Part shown: positions 15,488 through 23,918 of the stretch, piece after piece
Layout of the letters: every line of letters begins with the position of its first letter
How positions within the stretch are numbered: the stretch's first letter is position 1
Source of the DNA: Acidobacteriota bacterium
Lineage (GTDB): Bacteria > Actinomycetota > Acidimicrobiia > Acidimicrobiales > RAAP-2
Length of the DNA stretch: 38,456 bases
Reading direction: 5' to 3'
Assembly: GCA_018971185.1 (NCBI GenBank)
Contig: JAGXBH010000018.1
Location: 1-38,456 of the forward strand
Notes under the pieces: generated by a model
What the model saw: only the letters and a program-made list of their open reading frames with translations
Told to the model about the DNA's origin: nothing
Databases searched by the model: none
Made by a program: the position numbers and the translations under genes

Positions 15488-17233
15488 GTGAGCATCCTGG
15501 TCGACCTTCAAGACGTGTCCGTGGAGGGCGCCGAACGCACCATCCTGAGGGGGCTGTCGCTCACCATCTCCGACGGCGACCGCGTGGGCATCGTCGGGAT
15601 CAATGGCGCCGGGAAGTCCACGTTGCTCAAGATCATCGCCGGTGCCCTCGCTCCCGACAGCGGTCAGATCCGTCGCGCCACGACGTTACGCGTCGGCTTC
15701 CTCGAACAGATCCCGGACCTTCCCCGGGGCAGCGTCCGCGAGGCCTTGGGGCACGGTTGGGAGGTCGACGCGGCCCTGGATCGTCTGGGCATGCTCGACG
15801 CGGTGGACGTGGCGACCGACGAGTTGTCCGGCGGGCAACGAAAGCGCGTGGCCCTGGCGCGCCTCTTCTCGCGCGAACACGACCTGGTCGTCCTGGACGA
15901 ACCGACGAACCACCTCGACCTCGACGCCATCACCTGGCTGGAGAACCAGATCACGCGCTTCTCCGGCGCCGTGGTGCTCGTCAGCCACGACCGCTTCCTC
16001 CTGGACCGGGTCACGACCCGGATGGTGGAGATCGACCGGGGAGCGACGTACGTGCACGCGGGCGGTTACGCGAGGCTCCTCGAGACGCAGGCCGAACGCG
16101 AGGAGCAGGCCCAACAGGCCGAACAGGTCCGGCGCAATCTCGCGCGCACCGAGCTGGCCTGGCTGCGGCGCGGGGTGAAGGCGCGTTCGAGCAAACCCCA
16201 GGCGCGGATCGACGCGGCGAATCGACTCCTGTCCTCGCGCGCTCCCGCCGCCGCGCGCGACGGGTCCCTCGACCTGATGATTGATACCCCGCGACTGGGC
16301 AACTCGGTCATCCGCGCCCATCAGGTCTCCTACGGATACCGCACCTCCGACCTCGTCGTGCGCGACGTGAACCTGGAGTTGGGACCCGGCGACCGCGTGG
16401 GTGTCGTCGGGTCGAACGGCGCCGGCAAGTCCACCTTCGTGCGTCTGCTCGCCCGGCGGCTCGAACCCACCTCGGGGACGCTCAAACACGGGCCGACCGT
16501 GGTGGTCGCGCACTTCGAGCAGGGTGATGGTGACCTCGATCTCGACCTCACGGTGCAAGAACTCGTCGCCGGGCCCCAGGGGATCCCGGGCTCGCCCCGC
16601 GACGTCGCGCTGATGAGACGTTTCTGGTTCACGGGCGCCCTCGTGAGGTCGAAGGCCCGCGACCTCTCGGGAGGGGAGAGACGGCGACTGCAGCTTCTCC
16701 TCACCCTCGCCCGGCGGCCCAACGTGATGTTGCTCGACGAACCGACCAACGACCTGGACCTCGAGACGATCCGCCTGCTCGAGGACTTCTTGAGCCAGTG
16801 GCCCGGCACCCTGGTCGTGGTCAGTCACGACCGCACGTTCCTCTCGCGCACCACCGATCGACTCCTCGAGGTCCACGCCGACGGCGCGATCACGGACATC
16901 CCGGGCGGTATCGACGCGTGGATCGCTCGCGCCGAGGGGACCGCCTCGCGCGGCTCGCGCACCGGCCACGACGGCGTGGCGCGTTCGGCCGCCACTGCCA
17001 CTGCCGCGGCCGGCACCGCGGAGGCCGCCGCGGCGCCAGGCGTCCCTCGAGGACGCCTCCTGCGCGAGGCCGAGAAGGACATGACCCGCCTCGAACGGCG
17101 CCGCGCGACACTGAGCGACAAGATCGCGGCGAGTTCTGACTACCTCGAGCAGGCCAAGTGGGCCGCGGAACTCACGACGGTGGTGCGCGACCTCGCGGCC
17201 GCCGAGGACCGCTGGCTCTCCCTGGCCGAGTAG
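15488..17233 (+). CDS. ABC-F family ATPase, Uup/EttA-like
   Basis: A 581-residue soluble protein with two ABC domains and no membrane segments, a layout of ribosome-associated translation factors and antibiotic-protection proteins. Domain 1: Walker A GINGAGKST, signature LSGGQRKR, Walker B VVLDEPTNHLDLD, HDRF. Domain 2: GSNGAGKST, LSGGERRR, VMLLDEPTNDLDLE, HDRT. The interdomain linker (about 190-260) is Glu/Arg-rich and helical. An Ala/Gly-rich stretch near 500-520 leads to a C-terminal coiled coil (EKDMTRLERRRATLSDKI...EDRWLSL), as in Uup. The divergent TetR gene hints at inducible expression. Confidence 0.93.
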   Translation: MSILVDLQDVSVEGAERTILRGLSLTISDGDRVGIVGINGAGKSTLLKIIAGALAPDSGQIRRATTLRVGFLEQIPDLPRGSVREALGHGWEVDAALDRLGMLDAVDVATDELSGGQRKRVALARLFSREHDLVVLDEPTNHLDLDAITWLENQITRFSGAVVLVSHDRFLLDRVTTRMVEIDRGATYVHAGGYARLLETQAEREEQAQQAEQVRRNLARTELAWLRRGVKARSSKPQARIDAANRLLSSRAPAAARDGSLDLMIDTPRLGNSVIRAHQVSYGYRTSDLVVRDVNLELGPGDRVGVVGSNGAGKSTFVRLLARRLEPTSGTLKHGPTVVVAHFEQGDGDLDLDLTVQELVAGPQGIPGSPRDVALMRRFWFTGALVRSKARDLSGGERRRLQLLLTLARRPNVMLLDEPTNDLDLETIRLLEDFLSQWPGTLVVVSHDRTFLSRTTDRLLEVHADGAITDIPGGIDAWIARAEGTASRGSRTGHDGVARSAATATAAAGTAEAAAAPGVPRGRLLREAEKDMTRLERRRATLSDKIAASSDYLEQAKWAAELTTVVRDLAAAEDRWLSLAE

Positions 17234-17262
17234 TCCCCCGACCGCTCGAACGCGACTGTGCG

Positions 17263-18192
17263 TCAGTCCTTCAAGGTGGCGAGACGCTCGCGCAGGCGGG
17301 CGCGAAACAGGTCGTTGTCGACGCTGAGTCCCACGCGCACCAGCGAATCCGCGTGCTCGCGGCGCCGATCGATGAAAGTGGCGCCCCTCGAGTGGACGCC
17401 ATCGGTCTCGACCGCCACGCGCACGCCCTGCTTCTCGATGGCCTCCGCGTCGAGGAGTTCGTAGACGGCCATTGCGTCGTGCATGATGACGTCGCGATTT
17501 CCGTACCAGCGCTCGTGGAACTGCGCGTAGGGCTCGAGCATCGCCGCGACCCGTCGCCCCACCTCGGTACCCAGGGAGCGCAAGTACGCCAAGTCGTCGT
17601 CCGTGAGGTACGCCTGATGCGTGAGGTCGAGGGGCATCAGGGTGATGGGCCAGTCCGCGTCGAAGACGACGCGCGCGGCCTCGGGGTCCGCCCAGATGTT
17701 GAACTCCGCCGCGGGGGTGACGTTGCCCTGGAAGGACGCCCCACCCATGATGACGAGGTGCGCGACCGAACGGTCGATGCCGGGGTGACGTTGCACGAGG
17801 ACGGCGAGGTTCGTCAGCGGCCCGATCGCCACGATGGTGAGGGGGCCGCGACCGATCATCTCGGCGATCAACTCGACACCGTCACGCGGGTCGAGGGCGA
17901 CGGCGGGTTCGTCCCAGTCGAGGTCGCCGAGGCCGTCGCGCCCGTGCACGACGCTGTCCTCGACCACGGGCGCACTGAGGGGCTCGGCCCGACCCGCGGC
18001 GACGGGGATGTCGTGACGATCCGCCAGTGCGACGATCCGACGCGCGTTGAGGGCGGTCTTGTCGAGCGGCACGTTGCCGGCCACGGCGGTGACCGCCACC
18101 ACCTCGATCTCCGGACTCGCCAGAGCGAGCAGGATCGCCACGGCGTCATCGACCCCGGGGTCGGTGTCGATCAGGACGCGCGTTGGAGCCAC
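17263..18192 (-). CDS. Nucleoside hydrolase (IunH/Rih family)
   Basis: 309 residues, cytosolic. It hydrolyses the N-glycosidic bond of ribonucleosides to base and ribose. The Ca2+-binding motif DTDPGVDDA is at residues 9-17; further family motifs are GPLTNLA, IMGGA, AEFNIWADPEAA and the catalytic-site IMHDAMAVY with His-Asp. Base preference cannot be read. GTG 18192 has GAGGTGA upstream and overlaps the kinase gene by 22 bases. It is last in the operon ATPase, permease, binding protein, kinase, hydrolase, which suggests imported nucleosides are its substrate and ribose the kinase's. Confidence 0.93.
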   Translation of the reverse strand: MAPTRVLIDTDPGVDDAVAILLALASPEIEVVAVTAVAGNVPLDKTALNARRIVALADRHDIPVAAGRAEPLSAPVVEDSVVHGRDGLGDLDWDEPAVALDPRDGVELIAEMIGRGPLTIVAIGPLTNLAVLVQRHPGIDRSVAHLVIMGGASFQGNVTPAAEFNIWADPEAARVVFDADWPITLMPLDLTHQAYLTDDDLAYLRSLGTEVGRRVAAMLEPYAQFHERWYGNRDVIMHDAMAVYELLDAEAIEKQGVRVAVETDGVHSRGATFIDRRREHADSLVRVGLSVDNDLFRARLRERLATLKD

Positions 18193-19025
18193 GTGTTCAC
18201 CTCGTCGGTCGATGGGAGCGCCCCCTGGGCGCCGGGCGCCAGGGTGGCCAGAGCACCCGCGGTCACCGCGAAGCGCAGGGCCGCGGCGGGTTCGTCGTTC
18301 CTCACGTACCGCGAGGCGTAGGCGGCGCAGAAGACGTCTCCCGCACCCACCGTGTCGAGGGCGTCGACCTCGGGCGCCGGTTCCTCGGCGACCACGACGC
18401 CGAAGGCGTAGTGCACGGCGCCGCGCGAGCCGCGCGTGACCACGCAGTGCGCGAGCTCTTCGAGGTCCAGACGTTCCGCCTCGAGTTCGTTCGCGATCAC
18501 GACGGCGCAGCGACCCAGGGTGGTCGCACTCACCTCGCGCGCCGGGGCGACGTTCAAGATCAGCGAGGACGTGCGCCGTGCCAACTCGTCGACGACCTCG
18601 GCGGACACCTCCATCTGGGCCAGGACCACGTCGAAGGGATCAAGGTCCACGTGAGCGAGGTCCAGCGCGGCGTTGGCCCCCGGCGAGACGACGATCTGGT
18701 TCTCACCCTCGTCGTCGACGGTGATGTAGGCCGATCCCGTAGGGCGGTCACTGCGCTGGACCAGGGACGTGTCCGCCCCGAGTCCGGCCAGATTGGTGGT
18801 CAGCCAGTCGCCCAGCTCGTCGCGGCCGACGCAGCCCACCATCGAGGTGTCGACGCCCATCCGCGCGAGCGCCGCGGCCTGGTTGTTGCCCTTGCCACCG
18901 GCGAGGCGCAGGACGTCCTCGCCCAGCACCGTCTCACCGGGCCGCGGCAGTCGCGCGACGCGCACCACCAGATCGGTGTTCATGCTGCCCACGACCGCGG
19001 CCCGGAGGGGGGCCGAGTCGCTCAC
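18171..19025 (-). CDS. Ribokinase-family (PfkB) sugar kinase
   Basis: 284 residues. Motifs of the family are VVGSMNTDLVVRV at the N-terminus, the substrate-binding GGKGNNQAAALARMG (about 40-54), and the catalytic/anion-hole DTVGAGDVFCAAYASR with the catalytic Asp. It is shorter than most ribokinases (about 300) but all blocks are present. ATP-dependent phosphorylation of ribose released by the hydrolase is the natural reading; phosphorylation of a nucleoside is an alternative. GTG 19025 overlaps the binding-protein stop by GTGA; the frame extends to 19277 only by reading across that gene. Confidence 0.88.
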   Translation of the reverse strand: MSDSAPLRAAVVGSMNTDLVVRVARLPRPGETVLGEDVLRLAGGKGNNQAAALARMGVDTSMVGCVGRDELGDWLTTNLAGLGADTSLVQRSDRPTGSAYITVDDEGENQIVVSPGANAALDLAHVDLDPFDVVLAQMEVSAEVVDELARRTSSLILNVAPAREVSATTLGRCAVVIANELEAERLDLEELAHCVVTRGSRGAVHYAFGVVVAEEPAPEVDALDTVGAGDVFCAAYASRYVRNDEPAAALRFAVTAGALATLAPGAQGALPSTDEVNTWLQRAS

Positions 19026-20041
19026 GACGCCGGAAGGAACTTGTTCGTGAAGTACGACGAGGGCGCGGGCACCTTGGCGATGAGGCCGATGGACTTGAGG
19101 GCGCTCGACAACGTGGCCCATTGGGCCGTCGTCTCGACGAAGTACTTGCCCTGGGCGTTCCTCAGGTACGGGATCGTAAGCTTCCAGCCCGACAGGTTGT
19201 AGGCGTTGGTGTAGCCGCTCTGGGGGTAGGTGGTGTCGAAGAGCGAGGCCGCCTTCGTGGGGTTCGCCACGGCCCACTTGGTGGCCTGGGCGATGGCCGA
19301 CATGAAGGCCTTCAGGTTCGCGCCGTTCGAGGCCGCGTAGCTCTTCGTCGTGGCGTAGTCCCAGATGGGGATGTTGGGAGCGCCCACCGCCGTACCCAGC
19401 AGCTGGGTGAGCGTGCCCTTCACCTTGGCCCCCTCGAAGCCGGGGATCTCGTAGTTCGTGGTCGAGGTGGAGACGTCCACCTTGCCCGCGAGGAGGTAGT
19501 TCAGGTCGATCGCGGTGGGATCGGTCACGATCTTCACCTGTGACGCCGTCAGACCCGCGTGACGCAGGACGAAGGGCAACATCGCCTCGGTCCAGGTGTC
19601 GCCGTAGGAGAAGATGCGCTTGCCCTTGAGCTGGGACTTCAGGTGGGCCGCGTCGAGCTTGACGCCGGGCTTGGCGAAGAGCGCCCAGTTGTTCGACATC
19701 GAGTAGTTGGCGATGGCGAGCAGGGGCACCTTCTTGTCGACCGCCACCCCCATGTCGGTGGTGGTGACGAAGCCCACGTTGGCCGCCCCGGTGGAGAGCA
19801 TCAGCGACGTCGTCGAGGTGTTGGGCGGGAACTTCACCGTGACGTTGAGACCGGCCTTGGCGAAGTAGCCCTCCTTCTGGGCCACCACCACGGGTATCAG
19901 CTCGAAGTCGGGACCGGGGAAGTCGTAGGCGAACGTGACCGACTTGAGCGGTGCGGCCCCCGAGGACCCACTCGCCACGGTGAACCCCACGCTCACCAGT
20001 GCCGCCGACAGGGCCAGTGCCCCTGCGAGACGAATCCTCAT
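19022..20041 (-). CDS. NMT1/THI5-type ABC substrate-binding protein
   Basis: 339 residues, exported through a signal peptide (MRIRLAGALALSAALVSVGF...GSSGAAP). The mature protein opens with VTFAYDFPGPDFELIPVVVAQKEGYFAKAGLNV, the hallmark of the NMT1/THI5-like (SsuA/ThiY/TauA) fold; later blocks are GAANVGFVTTTDM and LKGKRIFSYGDT. Family ligands include sulfonates, nitrate, pyrimidine precursors and riboflavin. Here the downstream sugar kinase and nucleoside hydrolase argue for a nucleoside or base. GGGGAG lies 6 bases before the ATG at 20041; the frame continues to 20311 without a signal peptide, so that extension is rejected. Confidence 0.9.
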   Translation of the reverse strand: MRIRLAGALALSAALVSVGFTVASGSSGAAPLKSVTFAYDFPGPDFELIPVVVAQKEGYFAKAGLNVTVKFPPNTSTTSLMLSTGAANVGFVTTTDMGVAVDKKVPLLAIANYSMSNNWALFAKPGVKLDAAHLKSQLKGKRIFSYGDTWTEAMLPFVLRHAGLTASQVKIVTDPTAIDLNYLLAGKVDVSTSTTNYEIPGFEGAKVKGTLTQLLGTAVGAPNIPIWDYATTKSYAASNGANLKAFMSAIAQATKWAVANPTKAASLFDTTYPQSGYTNAYNLSGWKLTIPYLRNAQGKYFVETTAQWATLSSALKSIGLIAKVPAPSSYFTNKFLPAS

Positions 20042-20075
20042 GCCCACTCCCCTTACTCTTCGCGTACCTTCGAGG

Positions 20076-20897
20076 TTAGTGGTCGACCTGGGGCGCCGCA
20101 ATCGAACGACGCCGCCAACGACGCGCCACCGAACGCCGCTCCCAGGGGGTGGCGAGGGTCCCGGCGCCCGCGACGAGCAGGAACCAGGCGACGCCGATGG
20201 CCGCCATGAGTAGGGTGACCCCGTAGACCGAGGCCGGGTCGAAATTGGAGTTCGCGTGCTCCACGTAGAGCGCGAGGTTCGTACCGCCGAGCGGCGGTGA
20301 GACCAATTCACCGATGAACGCGCCGGTGATGGCGTAGGTCGCCCCGATCTTGAGTCCGCTGAAGAGCGGCGTGACGGCCCCGGGCACCTCGATGTGGATG
20401 AAGGTGCGCCAGCGCGACGCGCCGTAGACGCGCGCCAAGTTCAACAGGTCCTGGTCCACGTGGCTCAGGCCGTCGAGCACGTTGACCGTCACCGGGAAGA
20501 AGACGATCCAGATGACGATGGCGATGATCGGCTTCACCGAGCCGAACCCGAGGATGACCGTCAGCGGGAAGGCGATGGCCACGACCGGCACCGCCTGGGA
20601 GAGGATCAGCTGGGGGTAGATGATGCGCTGGAGGAAACGCACCTTGGCCATCACGACCCCGAAGAAGACGCCGATCACCGCACCCCCGAGGAAGCCGAAC
20701 ACCGTCTCGCGGATGATCTCGAGGACCAGCGGCCACAGGACCCCCCAGTTGTCGCTCACCGCCTTCAGTGCGACGAGGGGTCGCGGCGCCACGTAGGGCT
20801 TCACGTGGAAGCCCACCACCACCGCCTGCCAGACCAGGAGCAACAGGCCGATCGAGATGAAGGGCGTCACCACGCGCACGATGACCCTGCGCCTCAC
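20076..20897 (-). CDS. ABC transporter permease, SsuC/TauC/ThiX-like
   Basis: 273 residues with about six membrane segments, beginning ISIGLLLLVWQAVVVGFHV. The EAA-type coupling loop reads RVYGASRWRTFIHIEVPGAVTPLFSGL, followed by GATYAITGAFIGELV, typical of SsuC/TauC-like permeases. GTG 20897 overlaps the ATPase stop by GTGA. The C-terminus is Arg-rich. It is the membrane channel of the importer made with the NMT1-type binding protein and the SsuB-like ATPase. Confidence 0.9.
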   Translation of the reverse strand: MRRRVIVRVVTPFISIGLLLLVWQAVVVGFHVKPYVAPRPLVALKAVSDNWGVLWPLVLEIIRETVFGFLGGAVIGVFFGVVMAKVRFLQRIIYPQLILSQAVPVVAIAFPLTVILGFGSVKPIIAIVIWIVFFPVTVNVLDGLSHVDQDLLNLARVYGASRWRTFIHIEVPGAVTPLFSGLKIGATYAITGAFIGELVSPPLGGTNLALYVEHANSNFDPASVYGVTLLMAAIGVAWFLLVAGAGTLATPWERRSVARRWRRRSIAAPQVDH

Positions 20898-21652
20898 GAC
20901 GTCCCCCCGTGCAGCAGGTGCATGATCCGCGCCTTCAGGGCGACGAACGTGGGGTCGGTCAGGATGTCGATGTCACGCGGCCGCGCCAGGGGATTGTCCA
21001 CGTCGGCCACGATCCGCCCCGGACGCGGCGACATCACCAGGATCCGATCGGACAGGAAGATCGACTCGTCCACGTCGTGGGTGATGAACAGGACCGTGCG
21101 CCCGGACTCTCGCCACACGTCGAGCAGCCACTTCTGCATGTCCAGGCGCGTCTGAGCGTCGAGTGCGCCGAAGGGCTCGTCGAGCAGCAGGAGCTGCTGG
21201 TGGGTGACGAGGGTGCGCATGAAGGCCACCCGTTGACGCATCCCCCCCGAGAGCGCCTTGGGGTAATGGTCGAGGAACTCGCCGAGCCCGTAGCGCCGAG
21301 CGATCTCTCGCGCCTCCTCACGGTCGTTCGCGCCCACGCGCCGCGTCAGTCGCGCCGCCATCGTGATGTTGTCCTCGACGGTGCGCCACGGGACCAGGAG
21401 ATCCTTCTGCAGCATGTATCCGACGTGCCCGGTCGCTCCGACGACGTCGCGGCCCTGGAGCGTCACCGAGCCGCCGTCGGGTCGCAGGAGCCCGGCGATG
21501 ACGTTGAAGAGCGTCGACTTGCCGCACCCCGAGGGTCCGACGATCGAGACGAAGGAGCCCTCGTCCACCCGCAGGTCCGTGGGCGCCAGGACGACCTTGT
21601 CGGCGAACACCTTCTCCACGGCGCGCAGGTCGAGCAACACCGTCGAGGTCAC
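20894..21652 (-). CDS. ABC transporter ATP-binding protein, SsuB/TauB-like
   Basis: About 252 residues from the GTG at 21652. Walker A GPSGCGKST, Q-loop in GYMLQKDLLVPW, signature LSGGMRQR, Walker B LLLLDEPFGALDAQT and switch histidine in ITHDVDE are those of the nitrate/sulfonate/taurine importer ATPases. The frame extends to a TTG at 21778, but the extra residues do not resemble the family and use more A/T-ending codons; a TTG at 21661 with GGGG upstream is another candidate. It is the first gene of the nucleoside-type uptake operon. Confidence 0.9.
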   Translation of the reverse strand: MTSTVLLDLRAVEKVFADKVVLAPTDLRVDEGSFVSIVGPSGCGKSTLFNVIAGLLRPDGGSVTLQGRDVVGATGHVGYMLQKDLLVPWRTVEDNITMAARLTRRVGANDREEAREIARRYGLGEFLDHYPKALSGGMRQRVAFMRTLVTHQQLLLLDEPFGALDAQTRLDMQKWLLDVWRESGRTVLFITHDVDESIFLSDRILVMSPRPGRIVADVDNPLARPRDIDILTDPTFVALKARIMHLLHGGTS

Positions 21653-21802
21653 GCCCTTCAATGTAGCCCCGTCATCGCGCGCCACTTCGACGACGCTCAC
21701 CGACTTCTCACAGGGAAATCTTAGAGGTGCCTTAGCGCTCGCTTCGACGCCCCTTTGAATCGCTCGCCAAGATGTCAATCAGGTTACAGAAAGGAACGAC
21801 CA

Positions 21803-23176
21803 ATGAACGCACTCCGCCGAGGCGCGAGGAACGCCTTCAGGAACGCGATGCGCTCCGTCGGCGTCGTCGTGATCCTGGGGGTGGCGATCGCCCTCTCCAT
21901 CTCGATGCTCATCGCCCGGGGGGCGGTCGACGCCAAGATCAGCGCGGTGCGCTCCTCGACCGGCAACACCATCACGGTGTCGCCGGCGGGCTTCTTCGCC
22001 GGCCAGGGCGGCGGCACCCCCCTCACCACGGCGCAGGTCACCGGACTCCTGAGCGTGCCCAACGTGACGGCCGTGCAGGCGTCGCTCAGCGAGCGCCTCT
22101 CCAGCACCCAGACCAACCTGACGTCGCCCACTCTGGCCGGTTCCCTCGGCCAGCGCTTCGGGGGCTTCGCCGGAGGCGCGTCAGGTAGTGCGGGCAGCCT
22201 CTCCGTGCCGATCCGCGTGACCGGCACCAACTCCCCCGGCACCTCCCTGGTCGGCGGCGCCAACGGCGGCGGCACGGAGAAACTCACTGCGGGCGTCGCC
22301 TTCTCGGCGACGTCACACGCCGACGTCGCCATCGTCGGCGCGGACCTCGCGACGAAGAACGACCTGAAGGTGGGCTCGACCTTCCGCGCCTGGGGCGCCA
22401 CCATCACGGTCGTCGGCATCTACGACGCCGGCTCCACGTTCGCCAACGCCGGGGTCCTGATGCCGCTCGCCACCGTCCAGCGGTTGGCGTCGGCCGCCAA
22501 TCAGGTCACCGGGGCGACGGTGACCGTCAACTCCCTCGGCAACGTGAGCGGCGCGGTGAGCGCGATCACGAAGAAGTTGGGTACGGCCGCTGACGTGACC
22601 TCCACCCAGGCCACGGTGCAGTCGCAACTCGCACCGCTCAACTCGGTCAAGACGATCTCCACCTACACCCTGATCGGCGCGGTCGTCGGTGCGGCGGTCA
22701 TCTTGTTGCTCTCGATGCTGATGATCGTGCGCGAACGTCGACGCGAGATCGGCGTGCTCAAGGCCCTGGGCGCCACGAACCGTTCGGTCGCCTCACAGTT
22801 CGTGGCCGAGTCGACCACGTTCACGGTGCTGGGCGCGCTCGTCGGAGGGCTCGTCGGAGTGCTGATCTCGAGTCCCCTCACCTCGGCCCTCGTCAGCGCG
22901 TCGGGGGGCGCGTCGCCCACGGGCTTCGTTCGAAGCGGCGGCGGCTTCACCGGCGCCGGCACCGGCTTCACGCCACCAGCGGGAGCGGGCGGTGCGCTGG
23001 GGTTCCGCGGATTTCGCGGCATCTCCAACACGTTGAGCCAACTGCACACCTCGGCCAGTTGGTCGACCCTGGCGTTCGCCCTGTTGGCGGCCCTCGTCAT
23101 CGCCGCCTTCGGTTCCACCGTGGCCTCGGCGACCGTCACCCGCGTCCGTCCCGCCGAAGTACTGAGGAGTGAGTAA
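21803..23176 (+). CDS. MacB/FtsX-type ABC permease
   Basis: 457 residues. Segment 1 (SVGVVVILGVAIALSISMLIA, about 18-38) is followed by a ~250-residue extracytoplasmic MacB-type domain containing VAIVGADLATKNDLKVGS and GIYDAGSTFANAGVLMP. Three C-terminal segments follow, with RERRREIGVLKALGATNRSV after the second as in all FtsX-like permeases. The loop between the last two segments is unusually long and Gly-rich (about 380-420, GGASPTGF...GGALGFRGFRG). AAAGGA sits 8 bases before the ATG. The TAA overlaps the ATPase ATG by one base. Family members move peptides, drugs or lipoproteins, or act in signalling; the substrate is unknown. Confidence 0.9.
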   Translation: MNALRRGARNAFRNAMRSVGVVVILGVAIALSISMLIARGAVDAKISAVRSSTGNTITVSPAGFFAGQGGGTPLTTAQVTGLLSVPNVTAVQASLSERLSSTQTNLTSPTLAGSLGQRFGGFAGGASGSAGSLSVPIRVTGTNSPGTSLVGGANGGGTEKLTAGVAFSATSHADVAIVGADLATKNDLKVGSTFRAWGATITVVGIYDAGSTFANAGVLMPLATVQRLASAANQVTGATVTVNSLGNVSGAVSAITKKLGTAADVTSTQATVQSQLAPLNSVKTISTYTLIGAVVGAAVILLLSMLMIVRERRREIGVLKALGATNRSVASQFVAESTTFTVLGALVGGLVGVLISSPLTSALVSASGGASPTGFVRSGGGFTGAGTGFTPPAGAGGALGFRGFRGISNTLSQLHTSASWSTLAFALLAALVIAAFGSTVASATVTRVRPAEVLRSE

Positions 23177-23850
23177 TGCTGAGTGTTGAGAACCTAAACA
23201 AGAGCTTCAAGAGCGACGGCGGTGAGGTCCACGCCGTGCGCGACGTGAACTTTCGCGCCGGCGACGGTGAGATGGTGGCCATCGTCGGCGCCAGCGGCTC
23301 GGGCAAGTCCACGCTGCTGTCCCTGCTCGGGCTCCTCGACGCGCCCGACGACGGCAGCATCGAGATGAACGGCACGCAACTCGCGCACCTCGACGCGCAG
23401 GGCCGCACCCGCTACCGCTCGCGCCAGGTCGGCTTCGTGTTCCAGTCCTTCAACCTGATCCCGAACCTGAGCGCCAAGGAGAACGTGAAACTGGCGCTGG
23501 AGTTCGCGGACTGGCCCAAGGAGGACCGCGACGCCCGCGCCGAGGCGATGCTCGCGATGGTGGGGCTCGGCGGCGAGAAGGGCAACCGGCGACCGAGCAA
23601 GCTCTCCGGCGGCGAACAGCAGCGCGTCGCCATCGCCCGCGCCTTCGCCGCCCAGCCGCAACTGATCCTGGCCGACGAACCCACCGGGAGCCTCGACCGG
23701 GCCACCGGCCAGAAGATCGTCGAGCTGCTGCGCAACGCCGCCAGCACCCTGAAGACGACGGTCCTGGTGGTCACCCACGACGAGAAGGTCGCCCAGCAGG
23801 CCGATCGTCGTCTCGAGATCGAGGACGGGGTCCTCACCGAAATCGCCTAG
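23176..23850 (+). CDS. MacB/LolD-type ABC ATPase
   Basis: 224 residues, a single nucleotide-binding domain. Walker A GASGSGKST, Q-loop in VGFVFQSFNLIPNLSA, signature LSGGEQQR, Walker B LILADEPTGSLDRATG and switch HDE. The FQSFNLIP block is typical of the MacB/LolD/FtsE group, which pairs with FtsX-type permeases. It starts on the last base of the permease stop (TAATG), so the two are translated together and form a complete two-gene unit; no membrane-fusion partner is nearby. Confidence 0.93.
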   Translation: MLSVENLNKSFKSDGGEVHAVRDVNFRAGDGEMVAIVGASGSGKSTLLSLLGLLDAPDDGSIEMNGTQLAHLDAQGRTRYRSRQVGFVFQSFNLIPNLSAKENVKLALEFADWPKEDRDARAEAMLAMVGLGGEKGNRRPSKLSGGEQQRVAIARAFAAQPQLILADEPTGSLDRATGQKIVELLRNAASTLKTTVLVVTHDEKVAQQADRRLEIEDGVLTEIA

Positions 23851-23870
23851 TCCCCCTAGGTACGCCATAG

Positions 23871-23916
23871 GGCCACTGAGGCGTCGCACCGTGACGGTGC
23901 GGTAGCCTCAGTGGCC
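23871..23916 (+). promoter_or_regulatory. Nested inverted repeat overlapping the ychF promoter
   Basis: The outer arms GGCCACTGAGG (23871-23881) and CCTCAGTGGCC (23906-23916) are perfect over 11 bp. They enclose a second stem, CGCACCG/CGGTGCG (23885-23891 and 23895-23901) around TGA. The right outer arm starts inside TAGCCT (23903-23908), a likely -10 box ten bases before the ychF ATG. It may terminate the upstream ABC transcript, form a cruciform, or be a regulator site; I cannot tell which. Confidence 0.5.
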
Positions 23917-23918
23917 GT

